Positions 42,153-52,200 of a stretch of 64,000 bases of DNA are shown piece after piece (within the stretch, counting starts at the first letter, position 1; each line of letters starts with the position of its first letter). Made by a program: the position numbers and the translations under genes. The DNA comes from Strigamia acuminata. Lineage: Eukaryota > Arthropoda > Chilopoda > Geophilomorpha > Linotaeniidae. Location of the stretch: positions 60,149,369 through 60,213,368 of the forward strand of contig OX442314.1 of assembly GCA_949358305.1 (NCBI GenBank), read 5' to 3'. The notes under the pieces were generated by a model. The model was not told the origin of the DNA. It made no database searches and saw nothing but the letters and a program-made list of their open reading frames with translations.

Positions 42153-44099
42153 ATGACAACAGGGATTAAACAGAATGGTATTAGAAACCAGAAAAAGAAT
42201 TCTAGAAATGGAAATGTTAGAAAACAGGAAAACTGTAAGGATTTTAGCATAAAGGACAAGGTCCTCCCATTTAAATTATGGCATACCCGTCTGGGGTATT
42301 TGAATAAGGAAAGCATTTATGCTATGAATGGATCAACAGACGTTTTTGGTGTTCAATTGGAGAATACAGGGACCTCTCCTATAACAGGAAATTTGACAAA
42401 GAAGAATATTCCCTCAACACAGAAGAATGATGACAGGAAAGCTTTAGAAGCTGTACATTTGAGTGTTTGGAGGGCCCCACATTCAACTGGGGAAAAATAT
42501 GTCATTATAACAGATAATTATTCTGAATACGCATGGTTTAGACCATTAAAGGAAAACAGCGTTTTAGCAGAATTTCAAAATTGGTTAAATGGAATCAAAT
42601 GCTTGACAGGAACCGTGAATAAGGTTTATTTGAGCCCTGAGATAGATTTTTCTATAGAAGAATTAACAGCATGGGTAGAAACAATGAAGAATTTCGGGAT
42701 TACAATTGATAATGTAGATTCTGATAACCCAATAGCTAATTGCATCTCCGAGAGGGCTAATTCAGATATCATAGACGGGGTGGAAAGTTTAATTGTACAG
42801 AATAAATTCCCCAATTATTTGTGGTTGGAACTGGCCAACACAATGGTCTATTTAAGAAATAGAGCCCCCAGAATCGATTTAAACTGGAAATCCCCATACA
42901 ACGCATTGTATGACCGATGTGTATCGGTACGGCATCTCAGATGCGTGGGGTCGAGAGTTAGAGTTTTCCCCAGTAACGATGGAAAGAGGTGTTCCTGGGT
43001 GGGCGCCTTAGTTGGATATTCGACATCCAATAGAAAATATCGGGTCTGGGACACGAAGAGAAATAGAATATTTCAAACGAATACGGTACAGATTCATGAG
43101 TGGAGTTATTGGCACGAGGGGGAATTAAAACCCTCTCTGGGAATTTCCAACATTGAGAGTTGCATTGAGAGTTTGAAAGCTGAAATTTCATCGAAGGTTG
43201 GGGTGCCAATATCCCCTCAACAGGTAGTCCCCTCAACATTAGAATTGTTGGAATTACAAAATCCCCCATTGTCGTCAAGTGAAGAAGTCAACATTAATAA
43301 ATGTGAAAGTTTTGAAAACGAGGGGAAACATTTAGGAAGTGATGAAGAGTTCTATGAGAGCCTCACTTGTGAACAAGATTCTTCCACTTTAGTGGACACA
43401 GTGGAAGATAAAATTTCCCCACCATTAAGCGAAGGAAGAATGATTGAGATAGAGGGGGAAATTAAAAAGAAACCGAAAGAATTGGAACGAGAACAGAATT
43501 TCAGTAAAGAGGAAATTAATTTAATAATAATTCCCCCAAGTCTAACAACTAGTTTGGTTGATTCGAATTACTGTGAGTCTGTAAGCACAGTGGGGGAATA
43601 TAACAAGCCAAAGAAAAAGAAAAAGAGACGTAAGAAATGTAAGGACGCTGCTTTAATGAAAACAAATGACGATGAATGTCAGTTAACGGTTAATGAACCG
43701 ATATTGGATAACGAAATAACTAAAATAGAACAGTGTTTGGGTCTCACAACTGAGAATGAAATGGTTGAGACCTCGTGTTACTCCACATACTATTATTCTG
43801 GGACGGACCTGAAGTTGCTTGACATGTCCCAGTGGATTAGACAGGCCACGGTTGAACAAACGAAAAATGGGACCAATAAGATTGTTGTTTATTACGTATC
43901 ACCATTTGGAGATCAAATGTATTGCATAGAGGATGTGATAGATTGGTGTGCTGATAATGGTTTTAACCTAGATGTGCTTTGGTTCGATTTTAGTAATAAA
44001 GATCCAATACACCCGGCATATCCCGTTACTAACAAGCGGTGGGTTGAGCCCAAGAATTCAGAATTCATCGAGTATGACTATATAGACATTAGTCTGTAA
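42153..44099 (+). CDS. Element E ORF2: dead integrase-like protein with degraded MBD-like end
   Basis: 648 codons from ATG 42153 (frame open from ~42063). Begins with a GAG-pre-integrase remnant (LWHTRLGYLNKES, ~42), then an integrase-like core that aligns with C and G, but the first catalytic Asp is Ser (HLSVW for HLDVW), the second is lost (YLSPEIDF for TDNGGEF) and only the Glu remains (SERANSD). The chromatin-side region CVSVRHLRCVGSRVRV...YRVWDTKRN is kept. The C-terminus (~548-620) matches the MBD-like domain of C and G but without its two arginines. The frame stops where reverse transcriptase should begin. A long open frame in a recently moved copy hints at a non-catalytic role. Confidence 0.75.
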   Translation: MTTGIKQNGIRNQKKNSRNGNVRKQENCKDFSIKDKVLPFKLWHTRLGYLNKESIYAMNGSTDVFGVQLENTGTSPITGNLTKKNIPSTQKNDDRKALEAVHLSVWRAPHSTGEKYVIITDNYSEYAWFRPLKENSVLAEFQNWLNGIKCLTGTVNKVYLSPEIDFSIEELTAWVETMKNFGITIDNVDSDNPIANCISERANSDIIDGVESLIVQNKFPNYLWLELANTMVYLRNRAPRIDLNWKSPYNALYDRCVSVRHLRCVGSRVRVFPSNDGKRCSWVGALVGYSTSNRKYRVWDTKRNRIFQTNTVQIHEWSYWHEGELKPSLGISNIESCIESLKAEISSKVGVPISPQQVVPSTLELLELQNPPLSSSEEVNINKCESFENEGKHLGSDEEFYESLTCEQDSSTLVDTVEDKISPPLSEGRMIEIEGEIKKKPKELEREQNFSKEEINLIIIPPSLTTSLVDSNYCESVSTVGEYNKPKKKKKRRKKCKDAALMKTNDDECQLTVNEPILDNEITKIEQCLGLTTENEMVETSCYSTYYYSGTDLKLLDMSQWIRQATVEQTKNGTNKIVVYYVSPFGDQMYCIEDVIDWCADNGFNLDVLWFDFSNKDPIHPAYPVTNKRWVEPKNSEFIEYDYIDISL

Positions 44100-44259
44100 A
44101 TACTGTTCAAGTTTTAATGATGTTTTTATAATGGTTGTTGGGATTCACGGATTCAATGCTTTTTCGGGGCGCAGTTAGAACAATGTGCAGTGTCGGGGTT
44201 ATAGCGTATTCAGGTTATTCTCCTGACAGGCTTAGACCATGTGATGCTCAGAGGGGGTA

Positions 44260-44735
44260 TGTTGGGATTTGGAGCAAGCACATGGCGTCAGCCTGTTGAT
44301 GTCGCATGTTTCCGGTTAAATGCGACTGCGATGCATCGAGTTTGTTGCCGTATCTTGTCCTGAAGTTGTGAGTCGCTTGTTCTGGATTTTATCTTGAGTG
44401 TTATGGTATTCCAAGCGGCTTATATAGCGCGGTAATCATTTGTTGTGTCGCCTGCTCAAAAGAGCTTATTGTTTGATTTGTTTTGGCTGCTTATCGATTG
44501 ATAATGCCACCATTTAGTTGCTTTTTATGTAAAGGACAAATCAATGTTGATTATCCATTGATTTGTTCTCTTGTTTTATGTATTTGACTTGTGAAGAACA
44601 AATCACAAGCCAAAGCCACTTGTCTTTATGATTTGGCAGAATAAAGATGTCTGCCACCATGACTTATGGTTTAGGCAAGTTTGAAAACCATGTCTCGCTC
44701 TTTTAGTCTGCACTCACAGCGATTATGGATCAACA
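44260..44735 (+). repeat. 3' LTR of element E
   Basis: 476 bp copy of 39032-39507; preceded by GAGGGGGTA as purine tract. Confidence 0.95.
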
Positions 44736-44740
44736 GATTT

Positions 44741-46849
44741 GATTGGACCATTCAAGACACCATCCATGGGAGGAAGCAGGTACGCTTTTGTAATTACTGA
44801 AGACTTTACGCGCAAGAAGTTTGCTTATTTCATGAGCGAGAAATCTCAAACATTTGATTTCTTCAAGTCATTTAAAGCAATGGCGGAAAAGCAAACGGGA
44901 AACAAATTAAAGCGGATTAGAAGCGACAATGGGGGCGAGTTTGTCAACGAGAATTTTAAACGTTTATGCAACGATGAAGGCATATTGCACGAGCTCACAG
45001 TGCCATTCAATGCAGCCAGCAACGGCATTGCGGAGCGTACAAATCGAACGCTCGTAGAGGCGACACGAACATTACTTTTGGAATCGGGCCTACCGCAAAT
45101 ATTTTGGGCCGAATCATTTTCAACGTCGATACACGTAAAAAATCGAACTTTGACGAAACCAAATGGCGATTTAGTTCCGGAAGAAATGTGGATGAAGCGC
45201 AAACAATCAATAAAACATCTTCGAGTTTTTGGTTGTGAAGCTTTCCCGCACATCCCAGCAGAGAAGAGACAAAAACTTGATCAGAAAGCCAAACATGGAA
45301 TTTTCGTGGGTTATTCGACGGAAAGAAAAGCATTTAGAATTTACGTCCCAGCAGAAAAGAAAATCCAAGAAGGTAGAACAGTCGAATTTAATGAAGAAAT
45401 TCGGGGGGCGGACATCTTTAATTTGACAAAACCGGACGAGAATAGGCGTTTTTGTCAAGAATTCGAAGACGAGGCAATTGGAGAAACAAATGCTAGCGAT
45501 GACAACAATGCTCAACAGCCTGCAGTGATTGTTGAAGATGAACAACAAGAGCTGCAACGAGATCAACCAGCGCAGGTTGGCAGACCTCGGGGAACAACAC
45601 AAGCCGTGCTCGAGCAGCGACACGCGGAACAAATGGAGCAGCGTGAGCGACAATTGCAACAAGAAGGTGTACGACGATCACAGCGCATCGCAGCACAACA
45701 TGAAGCAGTGAACGCAGCGGTTGAGGCAGCGAATGCAGCATTCGAAGGCGTTGACGACTTATTTACACCGGAAACATACGAGCAAGCAACAAACTGTGAC
45801 GACAAAGAGAAGTGGAAAGCGGCGATGGATAGTGAAATAGATTCATTGCACGTGAACAATGTTTGGACATTAGTAAAGAAGGAAAAGCAAATGACTACGA
45901 TAAAGAGCAAATGGATTTATCGGATAAAACTCAACGTAGACAGGAGCGTAAATAAATACAAGGCAAGATTGGTGGCAGTGGGGTATTCCCAGAGAGCAGG
46001 CATAGATTACACGGAAACATTCTCACCAGTTGTAAGAGTTGAATCACTCCACATCATTTTATCCATGGTGGCCAAGCACAAACTGATGACGCGTCAGTTT
46101 GACATAAAAACAGCTTACCTGTACGGCCTGATTGATGAAACGATTTTCATGGAGCAGCCGGAGGGATATGAACAAAAGGACTTGATTTGCAGACTTGAAC
46201 GAAGCCTGTACGGCCTGAGACAATCAGGGAGATGTTGGAACGAGAGACTGGACACGGAATTGCAGAAAATTGGCCTGACACCACTAATTAACGACAGGTG
46301 TGTGTATATTTACAAGAGAAAAAATGACTTTATTATTCTGGGGGTGTACGTAGATGACATTTTGGCAGCGTTTACTAGTAAAAAAATATTGGACCGGATT
46401 CTAAAGAAGATAAAACGAGTTTTTGAAATTGTTGACTTGGGGGAAGTGCATTTTCTTTTGGGAATGGAAATTTCGATAATGGACAACGGAATTCTAATTG
46501 GTCAACAAAAATACATAAACGATGTTTTGAAGAGATACGAGCTGATGAACGGAGTCACTGCAAACACACCAATGGCTACTGGACAAGACTTAGATGATTT
46601 TGAGAAATCGAAAAGAGTCGACCAGCAACTTTATCAGCAAATGATAGGATCGCTGATGCACGTGATGATAATATCACGACCGGACATATCATTCGCAATA
46701 AGTGCGTTGTCAGCATATTCAAGAGATCCGCGCCAGTTACACTTCAGAGCGGTCAAACGAGTGATGCGATATCTGAAGAAGACGATTGAGATGCGATTGT
46801 TTTTCTCAAATGAGGAGGGGAAATTACAAGGATTTGCGGACGCAAGCTT
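44741..46849 (+). CDS. gag-pol of copia D, second part (integrase-RT, cut by F)
   Basis: Integrase continues LIGPFKTPS, with SDNGGEF and IAERTNRT completing the triad. A Gln-rich linker follows (EQRHAEQMEQRERQLQQ); no MBD-like domain is present, unlike C and G. Reverse transcriptase has WIYRIKLN, FDIKTAYLYG and LGVYVDDILAAF (~46346-46380). RNase H starts GFADASLS, where element F interrupts; the few codons read past 46849 belong to F's LTR. Confidence 0.9.
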
Positions 46850-47668
46850 GTCGCGTCCTACTTTGTATAGGTTTAAATAGCGCTAACGTGTAATACTTTA
46901 CCTGTGATCAATTATGCAAATACCCAAATGAATACCAAATGTATGTAAATAAACAGGTAATTTATTCACCAGGCTTTATGCCTTTAAAATACACTCAGTA
47001 TACAACTAAAGTCGACTTGGTCAGAGTCGAACAAAGGATTTCTCAAGATGGCGTCGTCGGTTCCGCGTGGTCGGCGGAACAAAGGCGGCGTCTTGAGTTG
47101 TCGTTAATTCGTCACGGATTCGTCTTCACGGACGCGGTGGAATGCTCTTTCGAGTCTTCTATCCGTGCCTGTTGTCTAGGGTTTGGTTTAGCGTCGCAGA
47201 GGCCTCGTCTAGGAACTTTGGGGTTCCCTACAAAGCACTCGGACACTTACTTCGGCGAATAATCGACTGGGCGATTATTCTGGGTGATTTCACAAGGGCT
47301 ATTCTCGTGCTTTCGCAGGAATAGCTCGCAAGTGACTTCGTGAGAGTTACAGTTTGCACTTTACTCAGCGATCCTCGATCAATCCTAACTTGTAGTTGAA
47401 GTTGGCCTGACGGTGAGGTAGTTGCTGTGTTCTTGGTGTCGTTTGTGTAAGTTCTGACTTTAGGCGGGAAACACAGCCTTTTATGCAGTGGGGTGAAGGG
47501 CCGGCGATCAACCAATGGGGGCTGACCACCAGCCGCTTCCTCCCCCTCGGGGCGCACACCTGCCATGGGGAGGTGGAGCCAACTCGGGGGGGAACGACTT
47601 TTCAATCATAGTGACTCAGAGGACAAGTATCCACCCTGGGGGGACACTTATCCAACTGGGTCACCACA
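46850..47668 (-). repeat. 3' LTR of gypsy F
   Basis: 819 bp; plus-strand ends TGTCGCGTCCTAC and GTCACCACA. Clearly homologous to the A LTR, including CTCAAGATGGCGTCGTCGG (47040-47058), but more diverged than the two A copies are from each other. Confidence 0.93.
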
Positions 47669-47685
47669 CGTCCCTCCTCCAGCTT
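47669..47685 (-). promoter_or_regulatory. Polypurine tract of gypsy F
   Basis: On the minus strand AAGCTGGAGGAGGGACG adjoins the LTR start, nearly the same as in A. Confidence 0.75.
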
Positions 47686-47713
47686 CGATCTCGGATCGGA
47701 GCGATCTCAAATT

Positions 47714-47921
47714 TTATCGCTCCCCTCTGCGAAGCGCCGGTAGTACACCTCTGCATGGGCGGAGGATAACTGGTGGTACTGCCGGTGGCGGCGGTGGTAA
47801 ATCCGGGGGCAGAGTAGTTGTCAGATCCGCGGGATTCTGCCGCTCATTGATGAAATATTGCGGGTGACCACCGACGGGTTCGCCGATCAGTCCCGTACGT
47901 TCATGGATCCAAATCCGGGTA
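47714..47921 (-). CDS. ORF3 of gypsy F, C-terminal part
   Basis: About 68 codons continuing in frame from the break at 54758 (one GATGC removed). Carries TRIWIHER and GGHPQYFINE, conserved with A and B, then a Pro-rich tail, and stops at 47714-47716. This shows the natural length of ORF3 beyond the TGA of A. Confidence 0.8.
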
Positions 47922-47926
47922 GATGC

Positions 47927-48397
47927 TGTTGTTTATCGATGCCAAACAGTCCTCCGTACTTGTTTTGCGCATTTCTTAAAGTATTACGGCATTATGCAGC
48001 CTAGTGTATTTATTAGGATTTATTTCATTATTTAACATTGGGCATAATGCTGCCTCTATACTGTTTACTTTTGTATTACTTATTATTAACACCAGATGGT
48101 GTGCATGTATGTTTTTCTCAATCACAATGGCCGCTTGCATGCCAGCAAGCACTCATGTATTTTCTCCATCTAAATGGACCACATTATGTAAGCATTTTCG
48201 TTTTTATTAAACATTTAGTTTATTTTTACATTGTGTTTGTCACTCATGAGCACTTTAGAGTGCAGTGACTTTATTTTCCACCATTTTCAAGCGCTGGAGG
48301 TGCGCGCACGTCATTGCGCTCATATTAGCCGTGTTTCGGCATTTAAACTCGCTTCCACACACAGTATTTTATACTGTGAGCGCACTCCTCTGCTACA
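47927..48397 (+). repeat. 5' LTR of copia G
   Basis: 471 bp, TGTTGTTTATCG...CTGCTACA. Contains CACAATGGCCGCTTGCATG and ATTAAACATT; small frames inside are not genes. Confidence 0.95.
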
Positions 48398-49252
48398 AGT
48401 GGTAGCAGAGGATGGTTGCTATCCTTGCAGCACGCCGAAACCGCTAATTTTTATCGCCATTTTCGCGAAATTCGCGAATTTGCGATAAATTTTCTATTTG
48501 CAGATTGCGCCGATTTCCGCGACGATTTTCGTCTCTAGAACGTTCGAGACGACACGCCGACGTTCTCACGTAGTCTGCACGACCAGCTCTACGATTTTTC
48601 ATTTAATTTCGTCCGGATTTCTGCGGGTTTCGCAATTTTCGAGACGAATTTCAATTTATTTTCAGATTTTCGCCATTTTCCAACGAAAATCAACGTTGGA
48701 AACCCGCTTTACACAGCGTGAACGACGATTTGGACTAATTCCCGACTTAGTACACCGTGTACGGTCGTTGTCACGACGATTTTCCAGGATTTTCGCATTT
48801 TAAATGCGCAACAACGCCATTTTCGATTCTCGAATATTGGCGCAACGTCTCATCACACTAATTAATACTTGCCTTTCAGTTGTCGTAATTAGCTTGTTAG
48901 TATTTAAGATAGTATTAAGTTTTTGTGGGTCCCTTAGAATAGTTTGTGCCCTCCGGTTCAGTCGAACCACCGCACAAACTCATTCCTAGCCAGTGCTTAC
49001 CGCGGCCAGCAGGTACTCCCGCGCCTCCAGGTAGGCGAACGGACCCCTGTGTGTTGGCTGGCTAGGGTTATCTGACCACTTCAGAAGTGGTTGCCCAATT
49101 CGATTGATATCCGCTTTGACAGTGCTTCGAATAGTGCGCCGTATTTGTGTAGTGCTACGCGATATTGTGCTACGAGACCGTCAAGTTCATCAATTGTACC
49201 ATTTTCCGTCCTGTGTGCTTCGCTTCGGATTGTTTCGTAGCTCCACGTCATT
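48398..49252 (+). other. 5' leader of copia G
   Basis: Primer site TGGTAGCAGAGGATGG from 48400 (initiator tRNA-Met 3' end, first 11 bases). About 850 bp without a supported gene; structured RNA at 48925-49090 near its 3' end, ~160 bp before the gag-pol ATG. Confidence 0.75.
48925..49090 (+). promoter_or_regulatory. Conserved structured leader RNA of copia G
   Basis: Helix I: GTTTGTGC (48942-48949) with GCACAAAC (48972-48979), inner GGTTC-AGTC-GAACC (48955-48968). Domain II: CCTAGCCAG (48985-48993) with CTGGCTAGG (49058-49066), GC-rich interior with CAGG/CCTG. Hairpin III: CCACT-TCAGA-AGTGG (49076-49090). Preceded by TTTTTGTGGGTCCCTTAGAAT, also similar in C. Confidence 0.8.
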
Positions 49253-52200
49253 ATGTCAAAATCCGTCGAAGCCAATTCCGGACGCCTTCCCATTCTCAGC
49301 GTAGGAAACTACGAACTATGGCAGCGCTCAATGCGCATGGTGCTGAGAAGTGAAGAATTGTGGGAACATGTGACGGAAGAAGAAGAGGCAGATTTCCTTA
49401 AAACCGCCGGAGATAAGGAGAAGAAGAAATACAAGCGTCGTAAAGCCAAGGCATTAGGCTTAATATACTGTTCTGTAAGCGAGGCGAAGAAGTCTGCGCT
49501 AGATGATTGTAAAACCCCGAAGGAAGCATGGGACATTTTAGCCAACATTTATGCGCCATCATCTCGCGCACGACAGGCAGCCATGCGCCGCGAATTTTTG
49601 AATTTGCGCCTGGAGCAGGACGAAGATATGGCCGACTTCTTAGGACGAGTAGACTATCATGTCCGCCAAATGAAGGATATCGGAGAGATAACTACGCCTG
49701 ATCATCACGCTTACCAATACTTGGACTTATTACCTCGTGAATATTCACAAATTTCATTCACGACATATCACTTGCCCAAAGGAGAATTTACACCAAAGAA
49801 AGTGTCTGAACAATTGCTCGCGGAACATATGCGACTCAAAGCTATGGATTCGCGCGACATAGACAATTCTAAATCTCCACGTGCCTATGCTGGTGAAAAA
49901 CAGCAACGTGGGAGAAATCGTTCTCGTCCCTCTCGACCGTTATCTTCGGTGCAGTGTTTTAATTGCCAGGAATTTGGCCATTACGCAAATAAATGTCCAT
50001 TACCGCCGCGCCGAGATGACAAAAATCAACCGGCAGCTTCACTTCAAAGGAAGCCAAGAAGTTCTAGCCGCAAACGCAACAAGAACTCAAACCGTGATGA
50101 TTCTAGACCAAGGGGGAATTCCAGCGCAAGACGAGAAACAAACTTTTTCGCAAGTGCTCCGCAACAGTTGCCCACAATTCACTTCATGCAATCACATGAA
50201 TGGATCGTGGATTGTGGGGCAACTGATCATGTGTGCCACGTTCAAGCATGGTTTCAGGACTTTGTCAAAGTTGTGCCCTTTAATATCGCATTGGGTCAAG
50301 GACATTCCGAAGTTCTAGGAAAGGGCAAAGTCCAGATTATCTCCATGATTAACAACGTAGAATGTGTCGTAAATCTCCAAGATGTGTTGTATGCGCCAAA
50401 ATTTGAGGCGAATTTGATTTCAGTGTCAAAAATGGATAAAACTAAACATCACATCCATATTTGGAATGGAGACGTTTATGTCTACAAATCCGACATTAAG
50501 CATCCAATGCTTCGGGCCAAAGAAAAGGGCGGCCTTTACTATGTTGACGGCTTGTGCCCACCTTCAACGTTGATATCAACAGTGGATGTACCTATTGCGC
50601 AGTCAATCGCTCCGACCCGAACATTAGTCACGACAGAAGAGGATTTCATCCAGTATCCAAGAGCAAAGAAAAAGTCGAAAAATCCTGAACTTTTTACTGA
50701 TTTTCGGCTCGAATTCCCTCCTTTGCCAAATGAAATTCCTCCACCTGTACCAATCAAAGTAACCCAGTCCAAGACACCTCCTGTACCTGTTCCTACCAAT
50801 CCTTTACCTCAAGTCCCATCCTTTGCCGATACAATAAAGGCAATTCCTACAACTTCCAAACCGAATCCAAAATCGGCGAATCAAAAGAAAGTTGCAGCGC
50901 CTACGGTTAAAAAGGATGCGACTGGGATATGGCACAGCAGATTGGGTCATCTTCACACTAATGCAATGAAACTTTTGGCCGGAAATAATCAAGTTTATGG
51001 AGTGACACCGGCAGAAGTGAACAAGGAACTTTCGTGTAATCATTGTCGAATTGCGAAATCAACGCGCATTTCCCATAAACCTGATGAACATCCTATTTCT
51101 ACAAAGGCTTTAGATCTCCTGCACATGGATGTGTGGGGAGCCTCAAGAACGACTTCCTACGGAGGCGCGCGTTATGTGCTAACGATTATCGACGACGCCA
51201 CGCGCTATGCCTGGATATTTCCGATGGCCCAAAAATCCCAAGTGTTTGGACTCTTTAAGGACTATGTCACACGAATTGAACGAGTGACGGGCAAACGAGT
51301 CAAGGCCATCCGAACAGACCGAGGAGGGGAATTCTTATCAAACGAATTTGACCGCTATCTAAAAGAGACCGGAATTCAGGCCCAAAGGACCAATCCACAT
51401 AGCCCCGCTATGAATGGCACAGCAGAACGAATAAACCGCACCATGGCGGATTACACTCGTGCCATTTTAGATGAAACCGGATTACCTAATGAACTTTGGG
51501 CGGAATTCGCAGTGACTTTCTCCTATATAAAGAACCGGTGCCCTCATTCTCGTCTCAAAAATGAGGTGCCCTATATCCTGTGGCGACGACGTGCCCTTTC
51601 GCTCAGACACCTGCGCAAGTTAGGCTCCAAGTGCTGGGTTCATCATACAGCGCCCGGCAGGGACAAATTGGATCCACGAGCTTGGGAGGGCTATTTAGTC
51701 GGATACGCCACGACAACGCGAGGTTATCGCGTCTGGAATCCAACAGACAACAAAGTCATCGAATCCATTCACGTCCAAATTGACGAACGGCAATCCTACA
51801 AACGTTCCAACCATTATCGAGGTCCGCAGCAACCGTGGATGGGACCAGATGAGGACCAATCGCATCAAACATCGCAAACTTATCAACCATTGCGCATTTC
51901 ACAACCGCATGTGAGGTTTGACGACGGACTGGAATATACTGATTGGCCCAAATTTCCGGATTCAGAGGATGAATGCAATACAGACTATGACTCTGACGAT
52001 TCAGCTCCGCCAGGCGCCCAAGCCCGGACACCACCAGGGTCTCCAATTAGGATTCCAATACCCGTCCTATCTCCAATAATTTCTCCAGTGATATCTCGAG
52101 CACCAAGCCCACTTATCACACCAGGTAATACACCAACTCACACACCGCCAGGAACACCACCGGGTTCACCTCCGAGTTTTGTGAACGCTCGTCGAGGTTC

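Larger units (their letters stand above)
39032..44735 (+). mobile_element. Copia-derived element E lacking reverse transcriptase, inserted in integrase of D
   Basis: LTRs of 476 bp (39032-39507 and 44260-44735) with TSD GATTT (39027-39031, 44736-44740). I see a single LTR difference (C/T in GCGAC/TGCGATG), so it moved recently. Inside: primer site TGGTAGCAGAGG, a very long leader (1.85 kb), two open frames with no RT or RNase H, purine tract before 44260. It must have used enzymes of another element, presumably a relative of C or G. Confidence 0.93.
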
